The translations under genes and the position numbers were made by a program. Below the pieces are notes generated by a model. It was given only the letters and a program-made list of their open reading frames with translations, did no database searches and was not told the origin of the DNA. This document shows positions 10,049-18,767 of a DNA stretch of 64,000 bases, piece after piece. Source of the DNA: Plumapathes pennacea. Lineage: Eukaryota; Cnidaria; Anthozoa; Antipatharia; Myriopathidae. Every line of letters begins with the position of its first letter. Position 1 is the stretch's first letter. The DNA lies in assembly GCA_964036295.1 (NCBI GenBank), contig OZ038462.1, positions 17,241,264 through 17,305,263 of the forward strand, written 5' to 3'.

Positions 10049-10401
10049 TGAGTCAATGCCGTAGCGATTGGGCAGTCCTGGGTTATGACGAGAAGTGTTT
10101 TTTGACCTGGGCAGCAGTGCGTGCTTTGGATGCGGATGATTTGCGATGTTGTCGCGCATGCAGTCTGTATGATGATGGCACTCTGTTTGAATGCCGACAT
10201 GATACAGATATCAGTCCACTGTTATGTCCGCGTCATCTGGGATGCTGTAAATATTTTCCAGAAATATGTATGAGAGTGCATGGCGGGTTTGTAAAAGCGA
10301 GTGTTAATTTTTTGATGCCTCGCGGCGATGAAAAGAAAGAAGAAGAGAAAAAAGTAGGAGATGAGGAAAAGTCGTCTGCTAAGAAACAGCGACTGATGTA
10401 A
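10045..10401 (+). CDS. Cys-rich accessory protein, 118 aa
   Basis: The tandem ATGATG at 10045 overlaps the stop of the preceding spliced frame. Residues about 34-75 contain a dense Cys/His set (CCRAC, C-x-H, LLCPRHLGCC), probably a zinc-binding module. The last 30 residues are a Lys/Glu-rich charged tail ending KKQRL-M, which could hold a nuclear signal. No known domain was identified. Translation may depend on reinitiation after the upstream frame or on an alternative transcript. Confidence 0.65.
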   Translation: MMSQCRSDWAVLGYDEKCFLTWAAVRALDADDLRCCRACSLYDDGTLFECRHDTDISPLLCPRHLGCCKYFPEICMRVHGGFVKASVNFLMPRGDEKKEEEKKVGDEEKSSAKKQRLM

Positions 10402-10471
10402 AAACACTGACTGTTTAGTAGTTGTTTTTGTTCAGTGACGACAGAAAAGTTGTTATTTTGAAAAGTTTTTA

Positions 10472-10897
10472 TTAAACCTGTTTTACAAGTGATTCAAGTG
10501 GAAGTGTCATGTATTCCTGGGGGGTGATGGTAGTGATGTCAAACAAAGTTTCTACGGGGGGTGGGGCTGGGCCATCAATCTGGTCGCCATCCAGTACGCT
10601 GGGAGAGCGGTCAGTCACGTCTAAAATGTTTTGAATGATTGTGCTTTCACGCACTTGATGTGTTTTTTCTTCCGCGACGTGACAACTCGGAGGGGGGATA
10701 GTAATGCCCAAATACTTTTTCACGCGGCGAGCCAGAATGCTGATTAAACTGTGATGTATGTTTTTGAGAATACCTCGCAAGTATTGGAAAAGAATGGCCA
10801 GCCCGCTCGTGCAGGTGCGATTGAAAAGTTTTTGGAGATCACGGTCGTGAAGGTAATCGTGTAAGGCTTGTTTGAATCGGTACTTGGCTGTGTCCAT
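10472..10897 (-). CDS. Unknown protein, 141 aa
   Basis: The ATG at 10897 is preceded by TATAAAA (leftward, near 10934-10940). The N-terminal half is helical and basic with an amphipathic or hydrophobic segment (ILFQYLRGILKNIHHSLISIL). The C-terminal half is acidic with a PAPPP stretch. No family was recognised. It converges with the rightward gene ending at 10401. The hydrophobic helix could be membrane-active or a protein-interaction surface. Confidence 0.6.
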   Translation of the reverse strand: MDTAKYRFKQALHDYLHDRDLQKLFNRTCTSGLAILFQYLRGILKNIHHSLISILARRVKKYLGITIPPPSCHVAEEKTHQVRESTIIQNILDVTDRSPSVLDGDQIDGPAPPPVETLFDITTITPQEYMTLPLESLVKQV

Positions 10898-10945
10898 GAT
10901 GAAAGTGATTATTCTTTTTAGTGGAGCAGTTTGTTTTATAGCGTC

Positions 10946-11203
10946 TTACCGCTTTTTACGTCTTCCCGTCTTCTGAACAATACATGTGTGAGTAGAAACG
11001 CGTGGTGTCTTGCGTCGTTTTAACTGATTGCAACGGTGTTTCATTTGTGCCAGTTCCTGGAACGCTTTTTTCCACTTGCTGTTGTTTCTGTTTCGACCGC
11101 GGTTTTTGCGGCGACCGCGGTTGTCAGGTGTGTTAAAACGTACTCTTCTTGTGTTGCGCACGTCCCGCGCATGAGTATTGTCGTAATTCCAGTCTTCAAA
11201 CAT
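10946..11203 (-). CDS. Small basic protein, 85 aa (paralogue of 11250-11660)
   Basis: It begins with the signature MFEDWNYDNTH, shared almost exactly with the neighbouring gene (MSEDWNYDNTHG), so the two arose by tandem duplication. The rest is Arg/Lys/Asn-rich with a W-K-K-A-F-Q-E-L segment. A TATAAAA box reading leftward lies near 11236-11245. A DNA- or RNA-binding role is plausible from composition. The family is otherwise unknown. Confidence 0.65.
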   Translation of the reverse strand: MFEDWNYDNTHARDVRNTRRVRFNTPDNRGRRKNRGRNRNNSKWKKAFQELAQMKHRCNQLKRRKTPRVSTHTCIVQKTGRRKKR

Positions 11204-11249
11204 GATTTTAATGGTTACAACAGCGACGATGTAATGCCTTTTATAAAAT

Positions 11250-11660
11250 TTAGGCCATTGCAGCAGCAGTAGTGTAGGGGAGGTTTTTAAGTGTTTTTCT
11301 TACAACCCGTCTGTGTGTTTTTCGAGTTGCTTTTTGAGCAGCTTGTCTAGCTTTGTGTTTGCGCAGACGTCGGCGTTTGATTTGGTTCGTGTATAATGAT
11401 TGAAATGCTGCTTCCCATCCTGGTCGTGGGTGGAAAACGTTACCGTAGAGGTAATCGCTGTGTGTTCGCGTTCGACGCTTGTGTGTGCGAACGTGTGGGG
11501 ACGGGGTCGCCCATTTCTTTTCATCTCTCCAAAATTGATTAGCGCTTTCACGGGTATATCGTCTACTTCTTGCATCTCTTGCATTTCTTACTTTCTGAGT
11601 CCATCCTATACGGCGAGTATTACGTCCATGCGTGTTGTCGTAGTTCCAGTCTTCGGACAT
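11250..11660 (-). CDS. Basic protein, 136 aa (paralogue of 10946-11203)
   Basis: The start at 11660 gives MSEDWNYDNTHG, nearly identical to its neighbour's start. The C-terminal third is highly basic (KRRRLRKHKARQ) and contains WEAAFQSLYTNQ, which aligns loosely with WKKAFQELAQM in the shorter paralogue and with DEWSDIFDRLYRN in 9194-9571. Its leftward TATAAATA (about 11693-11701) overlaps the reverse complement of the acceptor preceding the polymerase N-terminal frame. The protein resembles a core or chromatin-type protein. No established family. Confidence 0.65.
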   Translation of the reverse strand: MSEDWNYDNTHGRNTRRIGWTQKVRNARDARSRRYTRESANQFWRDEKKWATPSPHVRTHKRRTRTHSDYLYGNVFHPRPGWEAAFQSLYTNQIKRRRLRKHKARQAAQKATRKTHRRVVRKTLKNLPYTTAAAMA

Positions 11661-11702
11661 GATGAAATGATTATAATTTAAAAAAGATGGTTTTATTTAT
11701 AG

Positions 11703-12701
11703 GATGTGGATGAGGATTGGTTGGAGCAGCTTATAAGAGAGGGCGCTCTTTTGGAGGATCCACTTGAGATGGACCCTTTAGAAGATATGGATATACAAGT
11801 GGGGGGTGGCGAAAGAGAGGAAGCCGCAGCAGCGGCGGGGCATTTGGAATGGGATTTACGACACCGCACGGAACGTGAATCGCGTCGATTTGGAGTGCGG
11901 CAGTATGATATGCAGTTTCATCCCGGGGCCCGACAATTAGCGGCTATCGAAGCCGGTGAATTGCACACTAATATGGAACATTTGAACGAAGCGTTGATTG
12001 CGCTTGTTCATCGCGCCATGGCGGAAGCTAATTTGGAGAATGATGACTATGCTCTGATAACGTTTCGATCGAGACAATTACAAATGCCGATTCGTGTTTC
12101 GTTTATGCCAGCTTATCGTTTGACCGATACGGTAATCAATGAAACATTTGGACGAGTGATGCAATCACATCGTGATTTCGAGATTGATGACAGCGTTATT
12201 GTCAATGTGACGGCCATGCGACAGCCGACTGGGGGCGGTGGTAAACGGCTGCGTGGTGTGAACATTATGAACAATTTGAAACGCGACAAAAGCGTTGTGT
12301 GCCCCCCTCTCGATGCAGACGATCAGATGTGTTTGGCCCGATGTTTGGTGTATGGTATGCTCTATTACAATGAGGGAGCACAAGTGCGTCGGGGGATGAA
12401 GCGACTGCGCAACAATCCGGAGCTGTGGAAACGGAAAGCTGCCGAATTGTGTTTGGCTTGTGACGTAGGTGTGTATCAGCGGTCAGGACAAGCGGAACTT
12501 GCGAAATTTGCTCAGTATTTGCGACCCAAGGGATTTATCATTCGCGTATATGCTACCAATATGAATCACGCTCTTTTCTTTAAGGAACAGCACGAAGAGG
12601 ATGTGCGCACGCACAAAATTTTGAATCTAGTATTGAATGATGTTTTACAATGGAAGTACTACATGTCTGGCCTGAGAAACACTACCAGCCGGATTCGATA
12701 A
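11703..12701 (+). CDS. Polymerase-associated N-terminal region (Polinton PolB N terminus)
   Basis: The frame is open from the acceptor TTTATTTATAG (exon start 11703, phase 0), and there is no ATG at its beginning. The first in-frame ATG comes about 20 codons later, so an upstream exon is likely. The leading 50 residues are acidic. The second half has the segment CLARCLVYGMLYYN followed by an aligned LCLACDVG and a FIIRVY pattern, which I associate with the region N-terminal to the exonuclease domain of Polinton polymerases. It ends at TAA 12699-12701, and the polymerase core starts 400 nt downstream in another exon-like frame. Whether this is spliced to the core or is a separate protein is unresolved. 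Confidence 0.6.
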   Translation, partial: DVDEDWLEQLIREGALLEDPLEMDPLEDMDIQVGGGEREEAAAAAGHLEWDLRHRTERESRRFGVRQYDMQFHPGARQLAAIEAGELHTNMEHLNEALIALVHRAMAEANLENDDYALITFRSRQLQMPIRVSFMPAYRLTDTVINETFGRVMQSHRDFEIDDSVIVNVTAMRQPTGGGGKRLRGVNIMNNLKRDKSVVCPPLDADDQMCLARCLVYGMLYYNEGAQVRRGMKRLRNNPELWKRKAAELCLACDVGVYQRSGQAELAKFAQYLRPKGFIIRVYATNMNHALFFKEQHEEDVRTHKILNLVLNDVLQWKYYMSGLRNTTSRIR

Positions 12702-13108
12702 AGAGTGTAGTTTTTACGGTGAGTCATTTGTGAGACTTTGGACTGAAGTACGCCTGTGCACGATGAAAGCAATATGACAGCGGGGAAAACACAAAATATT
12801 TATCAGTGGACGTTCAGGTATGCCTGATTTTTCTTATCCAGTGTTTACTATTTTTTATCGTTTCATCATTTGTGGTTTCCTACCGAATTACAGTCGCAAA
12901 GTGAAGTTTATGCATGCAATCGAGTTCACGTTCAGCTGTGTTATTGTGCTCTTGCCTCGTTTCTTGTCACTACTGTCAACACTGAATCGCGTGAATTTTT
13001 GATCATCGCAGTGAGTGAAGCAACTTAAGCAGTTGCAACACTATAAGTCAAGAAATTGAAGGGAAAAAAATAAACATGTGTTTTACCGGGCTTGGTCGGT
13101 CCGTATAG
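12702..13108. other. Spacer between polymerase frames, candidate intron
   Basis: It contains a strong donor-like GTGAGT (12720-12725, but after the stop of the upstream frame), a second donor-like GTATGC near 12817 and an acceptor-like CCGTATAG at 13108. The 60-codon hydrophobic ORF at 12820-13002 has no family resemblance and is treated as intronic. No TATA box is clear here. Confidence 0.45.
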
Positions 13109-16100
13109 GGTAAAACTGTGCTATCGGCATTGATACGGACCGAGGCAACAACTATTCGGGTACAATTTTATAGTAATGACGGTCATTACGTGTTTATTCC
13201 TCGAATGAATGCCTACATGGGGGCTAAACATTTTTGCGAGTTGCAAAGCAAACCACACAACCATCGTTTGAAACATCGATGCGCTCTTCTGTGCGAGGTT
13301 TGCAAGAGCAATTGCTGTCAAGACCGCCAAGCAAATGATCGTCGCGAACAGCAGTGTGGAATTTGTCGTCGTTATTTTTACGGACTGCAGTGTTTGGAAA
13401 ATCACAAAAAACACAAAAAACATGGTCAGTGCACCAATCAATGGCGATTGTGTGAGACATGTGGTCGCGAGTATGTACAGCGTGCTAATCGACCTCCGCA
13501 CGTGTGTGAAGAGCACTATTGTCGCGTGTGTGAAAGCAATCAACCCGAGGGACACCGATGTTTTGTACCTGTGTTTTCGTTTCCCCTTGTCAAAGTGGAC
13601 AAGAAGAAACATAAAGACGGTCGCCTGGAACCTGTCCGCCGTGTGCCCCCTTTCAATCAACCAATTGATCTTTTGAAAGAGCAAGTGGTGGAGGGAGACA
13701 TTGACAATTTTGTCAATTTTGTGTTCTATGATATTGAGACACAGCAACAGACGGGTGAACATAAACCTACTTTGCTGATTGCACAGACAACGCGGGGCGA
13801 AGAGGAACATGTGTTTGAAGGCGAAGATTGTGTGTATAAATTTCTCGACTATCTGTGCGAGTGCAATGAAGACGGGGCTACAGTGATCGCTCACAACGGG
13901 CAGGGGTTTGATTTTCAGTTCATTTTACGGACGTTGCTGGAAAGCGACCATTGTCCCCAAGTCATTATGAGAGGGGGCAAAATCCTGAGTCTGTACTGGG
14001 AGAGATTCCGGTTTGTGGACAGTCTCTGTTTCATTCTCAGGTCCCTCAGTGAATTTCCCAAAACGTTTGGTTTGCGTTTGCAAGGCGAACAATCCCTGCT
14101 GGCCAAGGGCTATTTTCCACATTTGTTTCACACCCCCCAGAACATGGATTATGTTGGCCCCATGCCCCCCATTGAATCGTACGACCCGGACGGCATGCAT
14201 CGCGACAAACAGCCCGTGCTTATGGCCTGGTACAAGAAACAAGTGGACGAGGGGGCGGTGTTCAACATGCGAGAGGCGTTGAGAGCCTACTGTTCTGTGG
14301 ATGTGACCATTTTGAGAGAGGGTGTATTGGAATATTGTCGCAAATTTCAACGCATCAACGGTGTCAACCCTTTCAAGCACAGTATTACGTTGGCTTGCAT
14401 ATGCAACAAAGTCCTCCGTGCCTATCACATGCCGCCTAAAAGCATTCCTCATGTGGAGGAGTCGGGCTATTTTCCGCAACAAAACCAATCCTACAAGGCG
14501 TTGGAGTGGTTGAGTTGGCTCAACCATCAGCATAGCGGTCACATCCAGCACGCGTGGAATGGGGGCGAGTACCGACCTCGGGACGCGGGGACGGGCCCCG
14601 TGGATGGGTACCAGGCCCAGACGCGCTGTTGCTATGAGTTCTGGGGCTGTTATTTCCACGGCTGTGAACAGTGTTATCGCGGTGACGATCAAAACACGAA
14701 ATTGAGCATGAGCATGGGAGAACTTCACCGACGGACACGGCTCAAGGAAGAACGCTTGCGAGCGTGCGGTTACCAAGTGGAAACCATGTGGGAGTGCGAA
14801 TGGGAGCGTCATAAGAAAGAGGACCCTGCTATTCAGACGTGGTGTGAACGTGCGGATTTGGTGTCGCCGTTGCGACTGCGTGATGCGTTTTTTGGGGGGC
14901 GAACAGGCTGTACCAAATTGTATGCAAGTGCAGAAGGTCCTGAGGAGGAAATCAATTATTATGATTTTAAGTCACTGTATCTTGATTGCAATTTGAACAT
15001 AAGTCGTGACGAAAGAATGGAAAGAATGGTGCCTTTAGACCCCAGCGTACCCCCCTCAGTGGGCCCCAGTGAACCAATGGGCAGTTGGCATCCAGACGAC
15101 CATGACCCCTACCCCATTGGTCACCCTGAAATCAGACAGTACTGGAATCACACGCTGACCGAAGCCGATGTACATCAGACCTATGGATTTGTCAAGTGTG
15201 ATATCGAACCGCCGGGTGATCTGTACAATGCAGTGTTGCCCTATCGATGCAACAACAAGCTGATGTTTCCCCTCTGTGGTACATGTGCTCAAGAGTTGAA
15301 ACAGGGGTATTGCGATCACACCCCTCGAGAGCGGTGTTTGCGCGGTACCTGGGTCAGTGAAGAGGTGAAATTGGCATTGCGCAAAGGCTATCGCATTCAT
15401 AAAGTATGGGAAGTCTGGCATTATTCGCAACGCTCGCGTCACCTGTTTCGCAGCTACATTCAAACGTTTCAGAAATTGAAAGAAGAGGCCAGCGGATGGC
15501 CCGCGGGCGTAGACACGGAAGAGCAACGTGCTGCATTCATTGCTGCGTACGCAGCGCACTCTGGTGTGTATTTGGACCCCGAGAAGATGGAGCGTGACGA
15601 AGGCAATCAGGCGATTAGCAAACAAGAGTTGAACGGTATGTGGGGCAAGCAAGGACAGCAAACGAACAAGATGCAAACCGAGTACCTGACGGACGTGTCC
15701 GAATGGATGGCTTTGGCCACGAATCCTAAGATTGACATTCATGCTGTGTTTCCCATTGGTCAGACAATGTTGATGGTGGTGTATAACTACCGCGAAGAAC
15801 ATGTGGACGATGCTGCATGTCCCGCTCACGTGTCTGTCATGATTGCGGCCTGGACCACTTGGTTGGCGCGCAAGAAATTGTATGTAGAATGTCTAAACCC
15901 TCTGGACAAACGTGTCTTGTATATGGACACCGATTCAATCATTTTCACCAAGGGTCCAGGAGATCAGCGCGACTTGATTAAGACGGGAGAGTTTTTTGGT
16001 GATCTGACAGACGAGATCGAACCGGGGCGTGCTATCAAGATGTTTGTCAGCGCTGGCCCTAAGAACTACGCGTACGAATTAGACAATGGGGATCGAGAAG

Positions 16101-16441
16101 TGAAAGTGCGCGGTATTTCGCAAACGGTGCGCGCTTGTCGCAAATTAACGGCGGACACCATTCGTGATACGATTGTTAACGTGGTCGAAGATGTCAGTGC
16201 TGGTATGACGCCTCGAGACGCTGCCAATGAGCACACCATCAACATTGTCTATCCCAACAGCATTGTGCGGGAAAGTCACAATGCTCAGAAACGCGTATTT
16301 GCTCGGGAACGTACCAAGACGTATTGTGCGGTCATTAGCAAGCGCATGATGGTGGCCAGTCTTTTATCGGACGGAAGTGTTCACCCCTCTCATTGTAATC
16401 CCTATGATACATTGCCTTACGGCATGCAGCGTCCTCCATAA
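13109..16441 (+). CDS. polB: Protein-primed family B DNA polymerase, core
   Basis: This copies the element's DNA. Residues below count from GTG 13118. The first 150 hold many Cys/His pairs, a zinc-binding region. Exonuclease motifs follow: FYDIET (~204), AHNGQGFDF (~257) and YCSVDVTIL (~391). Polymerase motifs are YYDFKSLYLD (~614), LNGMWGK (~837) and YMDTDS (~935). Motif A has Leu where SLYP is usual, and motif B uses the LN-x-x-WGK form typical of Polintons. The long insert between the exonuclease and motif A fits protein priming. No ATG is near the start and an acceptor precedes 13109, so an upstream exon probably supplies the start. The 1107-codon frame is intact, which argues for recent function. 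Confidence 0.93.
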   Translation, partial: GKTVLSALIRTEATTIRVQFYSNDGHYVFIPRMNAYMGAKHFCELQSKPHNHRLKHRCALLCEVCKSNCCQDRQANDRREQQCGICRRYFYGLQCLENHKKHKKHGQCTNQWRLCETCGREYVQRANRPPHVCEEHYCRVCESNQPEGHRCFVPVFSFPLVKVDKKKHKDGRLEPVRRVPPFNQPIDLLKEQVVEGDIDNFVNFVFYDIETQQQTGEHKPTLLIAQTTRGEEEHVFEGEDCVYKFLDYLCECNEDGATVIAHNGQGFDFQFILRTLLESDHCPQVIMRGGKILSLYWERFRFVDSLCFILRSLSEFPKTFGLRLQGEQSLLAKGYFPHLFHTPQNMDYVGPMPPIESYDPDGMHRDKQPVLMAWYKKQVDEGAVFNMREALRAYCSVDVTILREGVLEYCRKFQRINGVNPFKHSITLACICNKVLRAYHMPPKSIPHVEESGYFPQQNQSYKALEWLSWLNHQHSGHIQHAWNGGEYRPRDAGTGPVDGYQAQTRCCYEFWGCYFHGCEQCYRGDDQNTKLSMSMGELHRRTRLKEERLRACGYQVETMWECEWERHKKEDPAIQTWCERADLVSPLRLRDAFFGGRTGCTKLYASAEGPEEEINYYDFKSLYLDCNLNISRDERMERMVPLDPSVPPSVGPSEPMGSWHPDDHDPYPIGHPEIRQYWNHTLTEADVHQTYGFVKCDIEPPGDLYNAVLPYRCNNKLMFPLCGTCAQELKQGYCDHTPRERCLRGTWVSEEVKLALRKGYRIHKVWEVWHYSQRSRHLFRSYIQTFQKLKEEASGWPAGVDTEEQRAAFIAAYAAHSGVYLDPEKMERDEGNQAISKQELNGMWGKQGQQTNKMQTEYLTDVSEWMALATNPKIDIHAVFPIGQTMLMVVYNYREEHVDDAACPAHVSVMIAAWTTWLARKKLYVECLNPLDKRVLYMDTDSIIFTKGPGDQRDLIKTGEFFGDLTDEIEPGRAIKMFVSAGPKNYAYELDNGDREVKVRGISQTVRACRKLTADTIRDTIVNVVEDVSAGMTPRDAANEHTINIVYPNSIVRESHNAQKRVFARERTKTYCAVISKRMMVASLLSDGSVHPSHCNPYDTLPYGMQRPP

Positions 16442-16478
16442 AAGAACGCGTTGTTCTTTAAAACATGCAGACTAAAAA

Positions 16479-17618
16479 ATGGCGGAGATCCATCGTTCGA
16501 AACAATGGACGTACCAGCCCCCACCCCGCAAGAATCGGAACGCATTTCTCACTGCACTGTATACGGATCCAGCCAGCCCTCTCGCGTTCTCGGGACTGAA
16601 CGTATTTGCTCGTGAGGTTGAGCGTCGCTATGGTATTCCAAATGTCGAAACGAAAGCGTGGCTGCGCACTCAGCGCGTTTATACCAAACAGCGATCGGCC
16701 CCCCGTCGCAACCGCTGGGACCCTACCTACGTGACAGGGATGCATGAAACGTGGCAGGCAGATCTGTTGGACATGCAGGCCCTGGCGCCTGACAATGAGG
16801 GCATACGCTATTTACTGATGGTAGTGGATGTACTGTCGCGTCTGGCTTATGTGCGAGCTCTCAAGAACAAAACGGGGAGTGTTGTAGTGGCTGCGTTTGA
16901 GTCCATTGTGAACGAAGCGCAGACCAAGCCCACAAACTTGCACACTGATCGGGGCAAAGAATTTTACAACAAGAGTATGCAAGCGTGGTTGAAAGAACAG
17001 TCCATTCATCACTATAGCACATTTAGCGAGAACAAAGCGGCGATTGTGGAGCGTTTTAATCGAGAATTTAAGCAGAAGATTATTAATTTCATTATTCACA
17101 CGCGTCAAATGAACTATGTGAAACAATTGCAGGAATTTGTAAAAGGTTACAATTCAAGATCACATTCAAGCATTGGAATGGCTCCCCAGGATGTGACCAC
17201 CTGGAATCAATATCAAGTGTACAAGCGTCTGTACAGTATAAAAGGCCGACACGTTCAACGTCCTCAGTTACGTGTGGGCGATTACGTGCGTTTGAGCATT
17301 GCCAAAGCCAACGTGTTTCAAAGAAGTTATTATGGGCGCTGGACCAAAGCTTTGTATCGAGTGCGTCGCGTGGTGCGCACTTTAGGAAACCCGCGTTATT
17401 TAGAGGAAGAATTGGATGGTACTCCTATTGAGGGTCGATTTTACGGAGACGAAGTACAAAAGGTTCCCTATAATCCCCAACAGGATTTTGCTGTAGAAGA
17501 AGTTTTAGACGAACGGCGGCGAACCGTAAGGGGTAAGAAAGTAACCGAAGTGTTGATCAAGTGGGTAGGCTATCCGGAAAAATACGACTCGTGGATCCCT
17601 AAAAAGAATCTAAAATGA
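16479..17618 (+). CDS. int: Retroviral-type integrase with chromodomain
   Basis: This DDE integrase would insert the element and create the 6-bp duplication. The catalytic triad is visible: Asp in QADLLDM (~95), Asp in HTDRGKEF (~156) and Glu in AIVERFNR (~190). A central RVGDYVRLS segment resembles the SH3-like C-terminal region. The last ~55 residues (VEEVLDERR, LIKWVGYP, DSWIP) form a chromodomain, which in other elements binds methylated histone tails and steers insertion. The ATG at 16479 is the first in frame. The stop overlaps the next gene's ATG (ATGA, 17615-17618). CATAAAAG overlapping the polymerase stop may act as its TATA box. Confidence 0.95.
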   Translation: MAEIHRSKQWTYQPPPRKNRNAFLTALYTDPASPLAFSGLNVFAREVERRYGIPNVETKAWLRTQRVYTKQRSAPRRNRWDPTYVTGMHETWQADLLDMQALAPDNEGIRYLLMVVDVLSRLAYVRALKNKTGSVVVAAFESIVNEAQTKPTNLHTDRGKEFYNKSMQAWLKEQSIHHYSTFSENKAAIVERFNREFKQKIINFIIHTRQMNYVKQLQEFVKGYNSRSHSSIGMAPQDVTTWNQYQVYKRLYSIKGRHVQRPQLRVGDYVRLSIAKANVFQRSYYGRWTKALYRVRRVVRTLGNPRYLEEELDGTPIEGRFYGDEVQKVPYNPQQDFAVEEVLDERRRTVRGKKVTEVLIKWVGYPEKYDSWIPKKNLK

Positions 17619-18727
17619 GTATTCACAGCGTGGAAGGACAGACAATGACCTTCTTTAGTAATGCCGAATCGCGTAATGGACAAGTCAACACTCCTGCGAA
17701 TTTTAATGTGAAACTGCCATATCCCATTGATTTGACGGGAATGCAAGTGCAAGTGATGAGTGTCATCATTCCTACCTCTTGGAATGCCATCTCCCGCAAA
17801 CGTCGAGACATCAAGGCACCTCGCTGGGTAGTGACTGGCGGATACGATGGCGCCAAAAATATCAGTTGGAAAAATTTGAGAATGGATAACCATTCAGAAT
17901 ATTTGCGCTGCGAAACAACAGACAGTCAGGGTCAGAAAAAGAAACAGGTACGCTCCGTCCTGTTCACATTGGAAAACAACAAACCTTATAAAAACGTCTA
18001 TCAAGTGCTCATGCAGATGATGCAACAGACGTACAGCGCTTTCCCTCTAAATCACTTTAAAAAATTGCGGTTTACCTTTGAAAATGGAAACAGTGATGGA
18101 GCGTTTGTCAACAAACAACGCATCACCATTGAAGACACTGACGGACATGATTACAAACTATGGGTGAATGAGACCATGGCAAAATTGCTTCGTTTTGGAC
18201 AAGATCCTAATGATCTGTTTCCACGGCGGTGGTTGGTGACTGATGAAGGGGTGTGGGGAGGTCAACTGGTCAAGGAAAACCAGTTGCCAGCGCGAGGTGG
18301 CTATCTTGACAGTCCTTTCATGTGCACCTCCGACGGACAAATTGACCGTGGCGGCACTAGACAAACCATTAAGGAAAACAATGCTATTTTGATAAATGCA
18401 AGCGCTACTACCATGAGTGACGAACAAATTGGACGTTTTTTGCTGTATTCCACCCTGGGTAAAAATGTGGTTGTCGGCAGTATCTTGTCAGGTTTGCTGG
18501 TCGTTGTTCCTCATCCTGGGGACAAAGAACGATTGAACTCAGCGGCACATACGCACCGTGTTGCTAACCCTATTCCTATACCGACGGAAGATAAAGTCGT
18601 TAAAGATATCTCGTTTCAATTTTTTGACGAGGAAGGAGAAGAAATTGATTTTGGGTGGGGAGTCACCACTGTAGTAGTCTACGTCACAAAACGATACAAT
18701 AACAAACGAGCCTGGGACAGTCTATAA
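17615..18727 (+). CDS. Virion-type protein paralogue 1, 370 aa
   Basis: First of three tandem genes whose products share an N-terminal pattern: FFSNAESRN, then NTPANFNVKLPYPIDLTG, and a WEV-like beta stretch ending at PTSWN. They also share a C-terminal pattern of an acidic turn (DEEGEEI) followed by beta strands. This N-terminal pattern recurs in cnidarian Polinton proteins that I would place among minor capsid, penton or fibre-type components. The fold is probably beta-rich. It starts by ATGA overlap with the integrase, so the two may be co-expressed. Its stop TAA lies inside the TATAAAA box of the next gene. Intact; virion role inferred. Confidence 0.7.
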   Translation: MSIHSVEGQTMTFFSNAESRNGQVNTPANFNVKLPYPIDLTGMQVQVMSVIIPTSWNAISRKRRDIKAPRWVVTGGYDGAKNISWKNLRMDNHSEYLRCETTDSQGQKKKQVRSVLFTLENNKPYKNVYQVLMQMMQQTYSAFPLNHFKKLRFTFENGNSDGAFVNKQRITIEDTDGHDYKLWVNETMAKLLRFGQDPNDLFPRRWLVTDEGVWGGQLVKENQLPARGGYLDSPFMCTSDGQIDRGGTRQTIKENNAILINASATTMSDEQIGRFLLYSTLGKNVVVGSILSGLLVVVPHPGDKERLNSAAHTHRVANPIPIPTEDKVVKDISFQFFDEEGEEIDFGWGVTTVVVYVTKRYNNKRAWDSL

Positions 18728-18767
18728 AAGGAAATCAAAAAAAGAAAAACACTCCATTTTAAAAAAC

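Noticed and set aside
12820-13002. 60-aa hydrophobic ORF between polymerase frames
   Set aside because: Short, no conserved pattern, and sits in a stretch with splice signals that is better read as an intron or spacer.
13380-13420. LQCLE in the polymerase N-terminal region as a second LxCxE
   Set aside because: It lies in a zinc-binding Cys/His cluster of a replication enzyme, so the match is expected by chance there.
13121-15829. Long minus-strand ORFs antisense to the polymerase (257, 295 and 257 codons)
   Set aside because: They mirror the codon structure of the polymerase, have no family resemblance and lie wholly inside an intact, motif-bearing gene.
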